Source: Bacteroidales bacterium
GTDB taxonomy: Bacteria; Bacteroidota; Bacteroidia; Bacteroidales; ML635J-15
Length of the DNA: 16,017 nt
Assembly: GCA_028696755.1 (NCBI GenBank)
Contig: JAQVGK010000016.1
Location: 1 to 16,017 of the forward strand
Direction: 5' to 3'
This document shows, piece after piece, positions 1-7,068 of the stretch; the first letter of the stretch is position 1, and every line of letters starts with the position of its first letter. The notes under the pieces were generated by a model, which was given only the letters and a program-made list of their open reading frames with translations, ran no database searches and was not told where the DNA came from. Position numbers and translations under genes: made by a program.

Positions 1-214
1 TAAACTCGATAACAGATTCTGCATTATCATCGTTCGATTTATTAATAGCCCATTGTAATGTTCCCAACATATCGGGGTCACAATCTGCATCATTAAACTT
101 ATAAGGATCTGTAAACGGATTCGGATCTGTTGTCTTGGTAACTACATAAATATTCTGGCTAAAAACTGTTGCGGTAATCACCATTAATAATATGTGTAAA
201 AATGTCTTTTTCAT
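1..214 (-). CDS. Secreted protein, N-terminal part only (runs off left edge); possible beta-helix surface protein
   Basis: The frame opens with ATG at 214-212 and stays open for 71 codons to the window edge. The first ~20 residues (MKKTFLHILLMVITATVFSQ) are a Sec signal peptide with two lysines, a hydrophobic core and a cleavage region ending in Q, like the other secreted proteins here. The mature start reads NIYVVTKTTDPNPF, followed later by GTLQWAINKSNDDN and SVIEF. A TxTxD start, then GTLxxAI and an IxF strand, is the usual opening of Bacteroidota parallel beta-helix proteins, but too little is visible to be sure. It lies 101 bp downstream of the 316-756 gene in the same direction, so the two may be co-transcribed. 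Secretion is supported by the sequence; the fold is inference. Confidence 0.75.
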   Translation of the reverse strand, partial: MKKTFLHILLMVITATVFSQNIYVVTKTTDPNPFTDPYKFNDADCDPDMLGTLQWAINKSNDDNAESVIEF

Positions 215-278
215 ATTCTGTTTTTTTTTTAAGGCTAAGTCTGAGGAGGTTTAGCTTTGGTTTTAGCATCTGCCTTTT

Positions 279-302
279 TTGTAATTTGTAATTTGTTTTT
301 TG
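279..302. repeat. 24-nt A/T-rich repeat, copy 1 (just after a stop codon)
   Basis: This stretch is identical over 24 nt to 1136-1159. Each copy begins 8-14 bp downstream of the stop codon of a minus-strand gene (316-756 and 1167-2921). On the coding strand it reads as an A-rich tract with two AAATTAC units. Confidence 0.6.
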
Positions 303-315
303 GAGTTTCTTCACT

Positions 316-756
316 TTATTTGGTGAATACTAGGTGTTCGGTTTCTTCACTTGCATTGTCGGTAACAAAGGCTGTGATGTAAGCAAAGTTCTGGTAATCG
401 TTTTCGCTTAAACTTACAACTGCTTCTACTACATTGTCGTTAACGATGTATGAGTTTCCTCCATACGAAATAAAGTAATCTCCATCCTCGCTATAAACAT
501 TCGCGACAATACTTAACACATCGCCGGTGCTTTGCGCCGTACCTATTAATATATGCACGGTTTCTGCTAACGAAATGTCGTTAATTTTAAACATCACCGA
601 TAAAATCTCGGCATCATCTTCTAAAGGCAAGCCTGTAACAGTATCTGTTAGCATGACTGGCGACACGGCAATGTCGGAAATTTGAATGCTGTTCTGCGAA
701 AACAGAACGCCTGCAAATAGAAACATTGCAGTCAAAATCAGGATTAGTTTTTTCAT
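316..756 (-). CDS. Small secreted protein of unknown function (146 aa)
   Basis: I do not recognise a family. Residues 1-21 (MKKLILILTAMFLFAGVLFSQ) form a clear signal peptide, so the mature product is about 125 residues, exported to the periplasm or beyond. The mature part is rich in alternating hydrophobic and polar residues (ILSVMFKIND, VEAVVSLSEN, YITAFVTDN) and has no cysteine, which suggests one beta-sandwich domain of the immunoglobulin or fibronectin kind; that is inference. There is no lipobox and no T9SS tail; it ends EETEHLVFTK. The ATG at 756-754 is the natural start because the signal peptide begins there. It precedes the edge gene at 1-214, which has a similar signal peptide. Confidence 0.75.
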   Translation of the reverse strand: MKKLILILTAMFLFAGVLFSQNSIQISDIAVSPVMLTDTVTGLPLEDDAEILSVMFKINDISLAETVHILIGTAQSTGDVLSIVANVYSEDGDYFISYGGNSYIVNDNVVEAVVSLSENDYQNFAYITAFVTDNASEETEHLVFTK

Positions 757-1073
757 AGTATAGAATTGTTTTAATAACTGCGATAAATGTAATACAAAAA
801 AAAAAAACAGACTACGAAAATGTTTGGATAGTTATTAACATTATCACAAAATCAATTCATCATGGATTTATAGCAAAAGAACTGTGCTAAATATTTAGAG
901 ATTTTTATTGGCTGAGCCTTACAAATTCAGAAGGAACATCCAAAGAAAAAAACATTTTAACAAAAAGCAAAAAACTTAAAAATGAGCAAGTAATTAACAA
1001 TGTACAAATAGTTGTTGTTGATAATGGACTAGATTAGTTGTAAATTCCAAATCACAACGGCGCAGCCCTCAAC

Positions 1074-1099
1074 GCGATGCAGTGAGCGTAGCCGAACTG
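1074..1099 (+). repeat. Dispersed GTGAGC repeat, copy 1
   Basis: The core GCAGTGAGCGTAGCCGAACT recurs with a few changes at 3217-3246 and 3303-3332, and inverted at 3255-3279. All copies are intergenic. The family resembles dispersed palindromic units seen between genes in many bacteria; mobility is not shown here. Confidence 0.7.
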
Positions 1100-1135
1100 A
1101 AGTTAAATTACAAATTCCAAACTTAGCAATAATCG

Positions 1136-1159
1136 TTGTAATTTGTAATTTGTTTTTTG
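1136..1159. repeat. 24-nt A/T-rich repeat, copy 2 (just after a stop codon)
   Basis: Identical to 279-302. It lies 7 bp beyond the TAG stop (1167-1169) of the minus-strand carboxyltransferase gene. Bases 1141-1151 can pair with 1105-1115 as an 11-bp stem with a 25-nt loop, possibly a weak terminator or 3'-end hairpin. Confidence 0.55.
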
Positions 1160-1166
1160 TATTTTC

Positions 1167-2921
1167 CTAATTTATTTCCACCAACGCAATCACAGCATCT
1201 TTGTCCACAATATCGCCTTGTTTAAAGAGAACTGAATCTATTCTGCCATCGAAATCAGCTTTAATTTCTTGGTAGTGAGTATTTGATTCGAGATAGAAGA
1301 GGCGTTTGCCTTTGGTAATAGTGTCGTTACGCTTTACGATTTCTCTGTCGAGTTCTATGCTAAGATCGTAATATATTTTTCCTTTTGCAGGAGCTTTAAT
1401 TTCAACAAGTTTTGCTTTTGCTTCGCCAGCAGAAGGAGTAATCGATTTTTGCTCGGCTTTTTTATTCTTTAAGGTCGCAAACTCTTCGTCGAATCTTTGT
1501 TTGGCGAGTCCTGATTTAAAATCGCGATATTGGCGGTCGTGCATTGCAAACTCGAATAATTCTTCGTCGTTTTCGCCTGTATCCCAGCCATTTTCTTTCA
1601 TCTCGGCACGGAATTTTTCAAGCTCATCTGGATAAGCATCCTGTGGTAAACCTGTGTAGAATTCCTTATTTTGAGCTTTTGCTAAATCGATAATTTCAGG
1701 GGCAAGTGGCCCTGGCAATACGCCAGCTTTTCCAAGAATCATATCCCAAGTATTCTTGTCAATCATCTCCCATCTGTTTTTACCTTGTAGTAAGAACATA
1801 ACATTTACCAAGGCAACATTCTTAACATATTGACTAAAAGGAGTAACAAGTGGAGGATAACCAAGCTTTGGCCAAACATATTGTACTTCGTCGAAAAGTA
1901 GAACAAGTAAATCGTCGATGCTTAACGGAGCTTTGCCAGCATTAATTTGTTGCTGATTTATTCCTGCATGAACACCTTCTAAATCGGCCATCATACTTCC
2001 CATCATACCGCCAGGTAATCCGCAACCAACAAGAAGCGACGACATTTCGCGGTTTTTAGGATTAATCCAATAACCTAGCCACTCGTCCATAAATTCTTGA
2101 TTGAGGGTGCGAGCTTGCATATATGCTTTCATGTTGATGTCGGGGACTTTAAATCCTGCATCTTTAAGCATTTCTTGTATTGTAATTACGTCGGGATGCA
2201 CTGTTCCCCATGATAGAGGTTCCATTGCAACGTCAATATAATCAGCACCAGCTCGGGCAACTTCGAGAGTTGATGCAACCGAGAATCCAGGACCTGAATG
2301 TCCGTGATACTGAACAATAACATTAGGATAAGCAGCTTTTATTTCCTGAACCAAACGTCCAAGCGATACAGGGCGGCCAACACCAGCCATATCTTTAAGA
2401 CAAATCTCGTCGGCTCCATAGCTCATTGCTTTTTCGACAATTCCCATGTAATACTCAACAGTGTGAATGTCAGAATGTGTGATGCTGAGAGTAGCTTGTG
2501 AAATCATTCCAGCCTCTTTGGCGTATTTTATCGAAAGTTCAAGATTGCGATGATCGTTAAGACCGCAGAAAGAACGTGCGATATCAACACCTTGAGCCTT
2601 TTTTACCTTGTACATCAGTTTTCGCACATCGGCCGGAACAGGATACATTCTAATTCCGTTAAGAGCGCGCTCCAACATGTGAGTCTGAATTCCAGCCTCG
2701 TTAAAAGGACGTGTCCATTCCTTAACTACTTCGTTAGGGTTTTCACCATAAAGCAGATTAACCTGCTCGAAAGCTCCACCATTAGTTTCGATACGATCGA
2801 AACAGCCCATGTCGATAATTACTGGTGCAATTTTTTTCAGTTGCTCAAGACGCGGAACGTATTTGCCGCTCGACTGCCACATATCTCTGTAAACGAGACT
2901 GAATTTAATTTCCTTTGCCAT
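1167..2921 (-). CDS. Carboxyltransferase of the OadA/PycB type with a degenerate biotinyl domain (584 aa)
   Basis: The product resembles the alpha chain of oxaloacetate decarboxylase and the B subunit of pyruvate carboxylase, which move CO2 between a 2-oxoacid and biotin. Residues about 1-265 form the TIM-barrel domain: RDMWQS at 12-17 (metal-ligand Asp13), LNDHRNLE at 121-128, CLKDMAG at 174-180 (Lys176 at the carbamylated-lysine position), and HGH at 206-208 (metal-ligand pair). Residues about 265-480 are the conserved post-barrel region, with GLPGGMM at 301-307 and LGYPPLVTPFSQYV at 353-366. Residues about 505-584 have the shape of a biotinyl/lipoyl domain, but the expected EAMKM tip is ESNTH at 545-549, with Thr548 replacing Lys. 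The RGQN motif of the family is also absent. No OadB, OadG or biotin carboxylase gene is nearby. The fold and family are well supported; substrate and activity are open. The stop is TAG. Confidence 0.85.
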   Translation of the reverse strand: MAKEIKFSLVYRDMWQSSGKYVPRLEQLKKIAPVIIDMGCFDRIETNGGAFEQVNLLYGENPNEVVKEWTRPFNEAGIQTHMLERALNGIRMYPVPADVRKLMYKVKKAQGVDIARSFCGLNDHRNLELSIKYAKEAGMISQATLSITHSDIHTVEYYMGIVEKAMSYGADEICLKDMAGVGRPVSLGRLVQEIKAAYPNVIVQYHGHSGPGFSVASTLEVARAGADYIDVAMEPLSWGTVHPDVITIQEMLKDAGFKVPDINMKAYMQARTLNQEFMDEWLGYWINPKNREMSSLLVGCGLPGGMMGSMMADLEGVHAGINQQQINAGKAPLSIDDLLVLLFDEVQYVWPKLGYPPLVTPFSQYVKNVALVNVMFLLQGKNRWEMIDKNTWDMILGKAGVLPGPLAPEIIDLAKAQNKEFYTGLPQDAYPDELEKFRAEMKENGWDTGENDEELFEFAMHDRQYRDFKSGLAKQRFDEEFATLKNKKAEQKSITPSAGEAKAKLVEIKAPAKGKIYYDLSIELDREIVKRNDTITKGKRLFYLESNTHYQEIKADFDGRIDSVLFKQGDIVDKDAVIALVEIN

Positions 2922-2941
2922 TTGCCTTTATTGATTTTTTT

Positions 2942-2971
2942 CAAAAATACATAATATTGTTGACTTGCAAA
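2942..2971 (-). promoter_or_regulatory. Promoter of the carboxyltransferase gene
   Basis: Reading the minus strand, TTTG (2971-2968) is followed after 18 bases by TATTTTTG (2949-2942). This fits the Bacteroidota pattern of a -33 TTTG and a -7 TAnnTTTG with near-standard spacing. The start codon at 2921 follows about 20 bases later, preceded by an AAAGG that could serve as a ribosome binding site. Confidence 0.65.
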
Positions 2972-3031
2972 AACAAAAAAGTCCTCAATTTTTATGTTAA
3001 AAAATGACTTTATAGGAAAATGTTGTCCTGA

Positions 3032-3053
3032 GTGCCTAAAATGCCTAAAGTGC
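3032..3053. repeat. Tandem GTGCCTAAA units
   Basis: The sequence reads GTGCCTAAAATGCCTAAAGTGC, two near-identical units of about 9 nt. The same unit appears inverted as TCTAGGCAC three times within 3246-3297, about 200 bp away. Confidence 0.55.
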
Positions 3054-3216
3054 AAAAAGTTGCCAGTGGAATTTATGATTGATTTATAAGAAAATCCATT
3101 GAAAGACAACGTGATAAGTTTATAGCTTTTAAAAGAAATTAACTTAGTGAAAAAGCAAGTTATTATAAATGATAGTTAGTAATTACAAAACAAGTAAGAC
3201 CTTGCCAGCGCCCTAA

Positions 3217-3246
3217 GCGGTGCAGTGAGCAAAGCCGAACTGTACT
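3217..3246 (+). repeat. Dispersed GTGAGC repeat, copy 2
   Basis: This copy and the flanking two bases (3215-3246) match 3301-3332 perfectly over 32 nt. It is related to copy 1 at 1074-1099. It can pair imperfectly with the inverted copy at 3255-3279, only 8 nt away, to make a hairpin. Confidence 0.75.
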
Positions 3247-3254
3247 CTAGGCAC

Positions 3255-3279
3255 GGTTCGACTGCGCTCACCGCATCGC
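3255..3279 (-). repeat. Dispersed GTGAGC repeat, inverted copy
   Basis: Its reverse complement reads GCGATGCGGTGAGCGCAGTC and then GAACC, matching the consensus of the direct copies at 1074, 3217 and 3303. It is flanked on both sides by TCTAGGCAC units (3246-3254, 3280-3288, 3289-3297). Confidence 0.7.
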
Positions 3280-3302
3280 TCTAGGCACTCTAGGCACTCC
3301 AA

Positions 3303-3332
3303 GCGGTGCAGTGAGCAAAGCCGAACTGTACT
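3303..3332 (+). repeat. Dispersed GTGAGC repeat, copy 3
   Basis: Perfect repeat of 3217-3246. It ends 14 bp before the stop codon of the 3346-5700 gene, so on the minus strand it lies in that gene's immediate 3' region. Confidence 0.75.
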
Positions 3333-3345
3333 TTAGAGCACTTCT

Positions 3346-5700
3346 TTACTCCGTAATAACAATCTTTTGGATAGCAACAATTCCATCCGAATTATAGAGG
3401 TTTACAAAGTAAGCACCAGTTTCGAGGCCTTTAACAGACATTGAAGTAGATGTTAGTTTAGATTCGAAAACCACGCTACCTTTAATATCGGTGATTTTTA
3501 AGGTGATGTCCTTGTAGTTTTCCTTTTTGTAATTAACAACAAATTCTTCTTTTGCAGGATTTGGAAAAACTGTAAAAATATCATCGTAATATGACTGCGG
3601 AACATAAATTTCTTCGGTAACATAAGCCGAAGCTGTTGATTGACATCCAATAGCATCTGTAACCTGTACATCATAATGACCAGTGCAAAGTCCAGTTTGT
3701 GTTGATCCAAACGAACCGATGGGCACTTGCCAGTAGTATGTGTAAGGATAAATTCCTCCATTGGCAAATGCATTTACGACTCCATTACACGATCCATCGT
3801 CATCGGATGTTGTAGTGCTAAGGTCTATCAATGAATATTTTACTTCGATAAAATCCTGAACGAAGTTGCCGCAGGCATCAAATATTTTTACCCAATAACT
3901 TGTTTCGCCGACTACTGGACTAATTGTTATAGATTCGGTTTCTTCAGAAGTGCTCCAAAGGAAAATAGGTGTTGGTTGATTTGATGATGCTGTAAAAGTA
4001 ATATCTCCTAACTCGACACAAGATTCAATGTCGGTTTCCAAAATACCCGCAGATAAATTAACTGGCGGAGGATTCTGGAGAGTATATTCTATACGGTTGA
4101 AACAGCCAACTGCATCTGTTACTGTTATTTTATAAGTTCCGGGACAAAGATTTCCGAAGGTACTCATGGCAGTATTATGAATGCTGTCGGGGAAGAATTG
4201 GTATAAGCTGTTTACATATCGGTACGAAAACGGAGAATAGCTTCCTTCATAATCTAGTTGTATATAACCATCGCATTCGTTGTAACAAGATGGATTAACG
4301 AGAGTATGATTTTCTAGGTTCATATCCGAGATGCGAATTGTGACAGAGTCGTAAACTTCATTTCCACAAATATCGGTCATTGTTAGATAATAAGTTGTGG
4401 CCCCAAATTCAGTATCTATATTTATTGTACTTGTTGTTTCTCCTGTACTCCAATAGTACCAAACATTTGGATCGATGTTACATTCTCCAACAAGATCAAG
4501 AGTAGCAGGAGCATCTGTGCCGCAATAGAAAGTTTCCAAATCCTGAATCCCACCTTTGATAAATTCGGCATCATAAATCCAAATAGTATCGTAAACTGCT
4601 GTTGATTGGTTCCCGCAAGGACAAGCAGTGTAGAAAGAAACGATTATTGTTTCGTGACCTTCGTCCAAACCGTCGTTATAAGCAGAATAGAAAATTGTGT
4701 CAGTCATTTGACCAGCGGGAATCGTAATAGAGGTTGGGAAATTGTTAAAATCTACACCCTCGGTAGCAGTACTGTTTGATATAACCATAATATCAATTGT
4801 CACATCTTCGGCAGCATCAGAACCTTCTTCGCGGCTTATAACGTAATAGTTTTCGCATCCTTCCCACAAGTCTGCTTCGCCACCAACTTGCGATGTGTTT
4901 ACAATAGAAATTGATTCGCCCGAAACAAAACTACCAGCTTCAAGAAAAACTCCTGAGTCGAAAGCAGAGTCACCAGCATCACCAATGGCAAGTTTAATGT
5001 GATACGTTTCGCATGCCTGAACAATTGCAAATGCTGTAAGTACAATAGTATTACCATCGTACTGTACAGATCCTCCGAAAGATCCAGGTGAATTAGAAGC
5101 AGAGGAGGGTGTTGCGATGTAATAGTTGAAATTATGTACATTGTCAATTGTAACAGGTTGATTGTTGGGTAATAGTGCGATATTTATTGCGTTATTGGAG
5201 TAAGGCCCACTAATGCCTGGTCCAGAAAGGAAAAAGCCAAAAACATCGTTAAAATCTGAGTTTGCGTATTCAGGAAATTCTTCAGAACCAAAGATGTATC
5301 TAAACGTAACAGTATCAGTTGCAGGAATAAAATCAAATTGCACTACTGTAGCATCATTAATCCCATCTGTTGGGTCACTAAGCAATTCTACTAAATCAGG
5401 ATCTGAGCCACTATTCGTCGTGCTTCCATCACTACCCGAGTCATTTGGCCCTTGAGCATTTGAAATAGCCCCTGATGCCAATATAATCCCCGACGCAAAA
5501 GGGAATTGCGAACTACCTTTACGGAAATATCCATAAGATCCGTTGTTATTTACAGTAACATTCGAAACCTGAATACAACCATTTATTAAAGTATCTTCTA
5601 TTAGATCGGTTATTGGTAGTCCGCCCTGAGTAATAATACTTTGTGCCGACAGGTAAAAACCTGAAAATAGAACAATTGTAATAATAATTAACTTTTTCAT
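3346..5700 (-). CDS. T9SS-secreted surface protein with choice-of-anchor L, Calx-beta-like and SprB-type domains (784 aa)
   Basis: Probably a cell-surface adhesin or filament protein exported by Sec and then by the type IX system. Order of parts: signal peptide 1-20 (MKKLIIITIVLFSGFYLSAQ); choice-of-anchor L domain about 25-258, with FRYIFGSEEFPEYANSDFND at 133-152 and IKLAIGDAGDSAFDSGVFLE at 235-254; Calx-beta-like region about 289-377 (GLDEGHETIIVSF); a beta-sandwich with paired cysteines about 385-457; a SprB-type repeat about 469-540 (GTYKITVTDAVGC); a second beta-sandwich about 548-621; a second SprB-type repeat about 630-694 (HYDVQVTDAIGC); and a T9SS type A tail about 708-784 (FPNPAKEEF, ending IQKIVITE). 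The tail is normally removed by the sortase as the protein is placed on the surface. The domain reading is firm; the ligand is unknown. Confidence 0.9.
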   Translation of the reverse strand: MKKLIIITIVLFSGFYLSAQSIITQGGLPITDLIEDTLINGCIQVSNVTVNNNGSYGYFRKGSSQFPFASGIILASGAISNAQGPNDSGSDGSTTNSGSDPDLVELLSDPTDGINDATVVQFDFIPATDTVTFRYIFGSEEFPEYANSDFNDVFGFFLSGPGISGPYSNNAINIALLPNNQPVTIDNVHNFNYYIATPSSASNSPGSFGGSVQYDGNTIVLTAFAIVQACETYHIKLAIGDAGDSAFDSGVFLEAGSFVSGESISIVNTSQVGGEADLWEGCENYYVISREEGSDAAEDVTIDIMVISNSTATEGVDFNNFPTSITIPAGQMTDTIFYSAYNDGLDEGHETIIVSFYTACPCGNQSTAVYDTIWIYDAEFIKGGIQDLETFYCGTDAPATLDLVGECNIDPNVWYYWSTGETTSTINIDTEFGATTYYLTMTDICGNEVYDSVTIRISDMNLENHTLVNPSCYNECDGYIQLDYEGSYSPFSYRYVNSLYQFFPDSIHNTAMSTFGNLCPGTYKITVTDAVGCFNRIEYTLQNPPPVNLSAGILETDIESCVELGDITFTASSNQPTPIFLWSTSEETESITISPVVGETSYWVKIFDACGNFVQDFIEVKYSLIDLSTTTSDDDGSCNGVVNAFANGGIYPYTYYWQVPIGSFGSTQTGLCTGHYDVQVTDAIGCQSTASAYVTEEIYVPQSYYDDIFTVFPNPAKEEFVVNYKKENYKDITLKITDIKGSVVFESKLTSTSMSVKGLETGAYFVNLYNSDGIVAIQKIVITE

Positions 5701-5786
5701 AACAGGATTATTTGTGCTTCAGTGCGTAAATTTAAACAAAATAATAATATAAAGTCGAAAAAATAGACGAAAATTTGTCTTTTTGG

Positions 5787-5817
5787 TTGTTTTGTATCAA
5801 TTAAGAATCTAATTTTG
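5787..5817 (+). promoter_or_regulatory. Promoter of the ruvX-def pair
   Basis: TTG at 5787-5789 and TAATTTTG at 5810-5817 are 20 bases apart and match the Bacteroidota -33/-7 pattern (TAnnTTTG). The -7 box ends only 8 bases before the ruvX ATG at 5826, so the transcript would have a very short leader. Confidence 0.55.
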
Positions 5818-5825
5818 CGGCAATT

Positions 5826-6251
5826 ATGAAAAGATACCTTGCTTTGGATATTGGTAGAAAGAGAACTGGAATCGCTGTAACCGATACCAACAGGATAATT
5901 TCAACCGCGTTAGAAACTGTTGAAACTCATAAGCTTGAAGCTTTTTTGAAGGACTACATCTCCAAAAATGAAGTTGAAAAAGTTATTGTTGGCATGCCTG
6001 TTCAAATGAACAATCAGCCTTCAGAATCTGTTAAATACATTTTACCAGTACTTAATAGATTGAAAAAGGTTTTTCCAGATATAGAATTTATATCAGCAGA
6101 CGAGAGGTTTACTTCAAAAATGGCTTTTCAAACAATGATTGATGCAGGTTTAAAGAAAATGCAGCGGCAAGAGAAGGAAACAGTTGATAAAATAAGTGCT
6201 GCAATAATTCTACAATCTTATCTTGATAGCGAAAAATATAAAAATTTATGA
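5826..6251 (+). CDS. ruvX: RuvX/YqgF-family putative pre-16S rRNA nuclease / Holliday junction resolvase-like
   Basis: A 141-residue protein with the RNase H-like fold of the YqgF family. In E. coli, YqgF matures the 5' end of 16S rRNA; members were first described as resolvase-like. Visible motifs are LALDIGRKRTGIAV at 5-18 (first acidic residue Asp8), VIVGMP at 53-58, ISADERFTS at 89-97 (Glu93), and VDKISAAIILQSYL at 120-133 (Asp121), so all three acidic active-site positions are present. Length is normal for the family. The stop codon overlaps the ATG of def (ATGA at 6248-6251), which indicates coupled translation. A TAnnTTTG box lies just upstream. Confidence 0.93.
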   Translation: MKRYLALDIGRKRTGIAVTDTNRIISTALETVETHKLEAFLKDYISKNEVEKVIVGMPVQMNNQPSESVKYILPVLNRLKKVFPDIEFISADERFTSKMAFQTMIDAGLKKMQRQEKETVDKISAAIILQSYLDSEKYKNL

Positions 6252-6796
6252 TACTTCCAATTTACATATACGGACATCCAGTTTTAAGAAAGAAATCGGT
6301 TGATATAGATGCAAATTATCCCGAACTTAAGCAGCTTATAGACGATATGTTCGAGACAATGTATAAAGCCGAAGGCATTGGTCTGGCTGCCCCACAGATT
6401 GGGAAAAATATTAATCTGGTAGTAATTGATGCTCGACCTTTAGCTAAGGATGATCCTGATCTAGCCGATTTTAAGCGTGTTTTTATCAACCCAAAAGTTA
6501 CTTTTAATACTGAAGAAAAAATTGCTGTAGAAGAAGGCTGTCTTAGCATCCCAGGGATTCACGAAAATGTTAACCGTCCAAAAGACTTAACTGTTGAATA
6601 TCTTAACGAGAATTTCGAACAAGTAACAGAGCGTTTAGTTGACTATAAAGCGATTGTTATCCAACATGAGTTTGATCATCTTCAGGGAATTATGTTTACC
6701 GATAAAATTTCTCCTTTACGCCGACGTATGTTGCAAAATAGACTTAATAATATATCTAAAGGAAAGGTTTCGGCTTCGTATAGGGTGAAGATTTGA
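6248..6796 (+). CDS. def: Peptide deformylase
   Basis: Removes the formyl group from the N-terminal methionine of new proteins in the cytoplasm. The three family motifs are all intact: GIGLAAPQ at 43-50, EGCLS at 96-100 and QHEFDH at 139-144. Metal ligands are Cys98, His140 and His144, with Glu141 the catalytic base and Gln50 in the oxyanion site. At 182 residues the length is typical for bacterial deformylases. The start overlaps the ruvX stop by four bases, so the two genes form an operon. About 170 bp of repeats follow the stop. Confidence 0.96.
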   Translation: MILPIYIYGHPVLRKKSVDIDANYPELKQLIDDMFETMYKAEGIGLAAPQIGKNINLVVIDARPLAKDDPDLADFKRVFINPKVTFNTEEKIAVEEGCLSIPGIHENVNRPKDLTVEYLNENFEQVTERLVDYKAIVIQHEFDHLQGIMFTDKISPLRRRMLQNRLNNISKGKVSASYRVKI

Positions 6797-6815
6797 TTTT
6801 TTAAGAAGACAGAAG

Positions 6816-7004
6816 TCAGAAAACGGAAAACAGAAGGCTTACGCCAGATTTTGAAGAAAACGGAAAACGGAAGACAGAAGTCGGAAGGCTTACGCCAGAT
6901 TTTGAAGAAAACGGAAAACAGAAGTCAGATGATTTGTGTAAAGATTTAGCATTCTGCATTCTGTTTTCTGTTTTCTGTTTTCCGACTTCTGTCTTCCGTT
7001 TTGT
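6816..7004. repeat. Direct and inverted repeat block between def and the TPR lipoprotein gene
   Basis: The block is built of short units such as GAAGACAGAAGTC and GAAAACGG. A 36-bp segment at 6833-6868 is repeated perfectly at 6884-6919 (period 51). A 23-bp segment at 6864-6886 is present as a perfect inverted copy at 6980-7002, giving a stem with a 93-nt loop. Inside the loop 6912-6923 can also pair with 6972-6983, so more than one fold is possible. The long minus-strand frame here is an effect of the repeats. Confidence 0.8.
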
Positions 7005-7041
7005 AAAAAAAATCGCCATAATTAATTTGCGATATTTTTTT

Positions 7042-7049
7042 TATATTTG
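7042..7049 (+). promoter_or_regulatory. -7 box upstream of the TPR lipoprotein gene
   Basis: TATATTTG matches TAnnTTTG and ends 19 bases before the ATG at 7069. I see no TTG at the expected -33 distance, so only the -7 element is supported. If used, it gives the TPR-comEC pair its own transcript, separate from ruvX-def. Confidence 0.45.
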
Positions 7050-7068
7050 CATTTAAAATTTGTAAAAC

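Larger units (their letters stand above)
757..1166. other. 410-bp gene-free region with repeats
   Basis: No credible coding frame is visible. The left part (757-1030) is A/T-rich and holds the upstream region of the 316-756 gene, where I see no perfect TAnnTTTG box. The right part holds one copy of the dispersed GTGAGC repeat (1074-1099) and the second copy of the 24-nt repeat (1136-1159). An 11-bp inverted repeat pairs 1105-1115 with 1141-1151 and could fold in the transcript after the stop of the 1167-2921 gene. Confidence 0.6.
2922..3345. other. 424-bp gene-free region, repeat-rich
   Basis: A frame of 90 codons on the minus strand (3109-2837) crosses this gap, but it overlaps the carboxyltransferase gene and looks non-coding. 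The region holds the promoter at 2942-2971, two inverted sets of short GTGCCTAAA/TCTAGGCAC units (3032-3053 and 3246-3297), and three copies of the dispersed GTGAGC repeat. It separates the carboxyltransferase from the T9SS gene upstream, so the two are probably not one operon. Confidence 0.6.

Noticed and set aside
2298..2954. Two plus-strand frames opposite the carboxyltransferase
   Set aside because: They are antisense to a clearly coding, conserved protein and show no recognisable features.
2837..3109. Minus-strand frame of 90 codons between the T9SS gene and the carboxyltransferase
   Set aside because: It overlaps the start of the carboxyltransferase gene in another frame, crosses that gene's promoter, and its translation shows no domain or coding character.
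6816..7004. CRISPR array
   Set aside because: The direct repeat occurs only twice, with a 15-nt spacer made of the same units, and there are no cas genes.
6816..7019. Minus-strand frame of 67 codons with repeated FPFSSKSGVSL
   Set aside because: The peptide repeat simply reflects the DNA repeats in this gap, and the frame begins beside the divergent promoter region.
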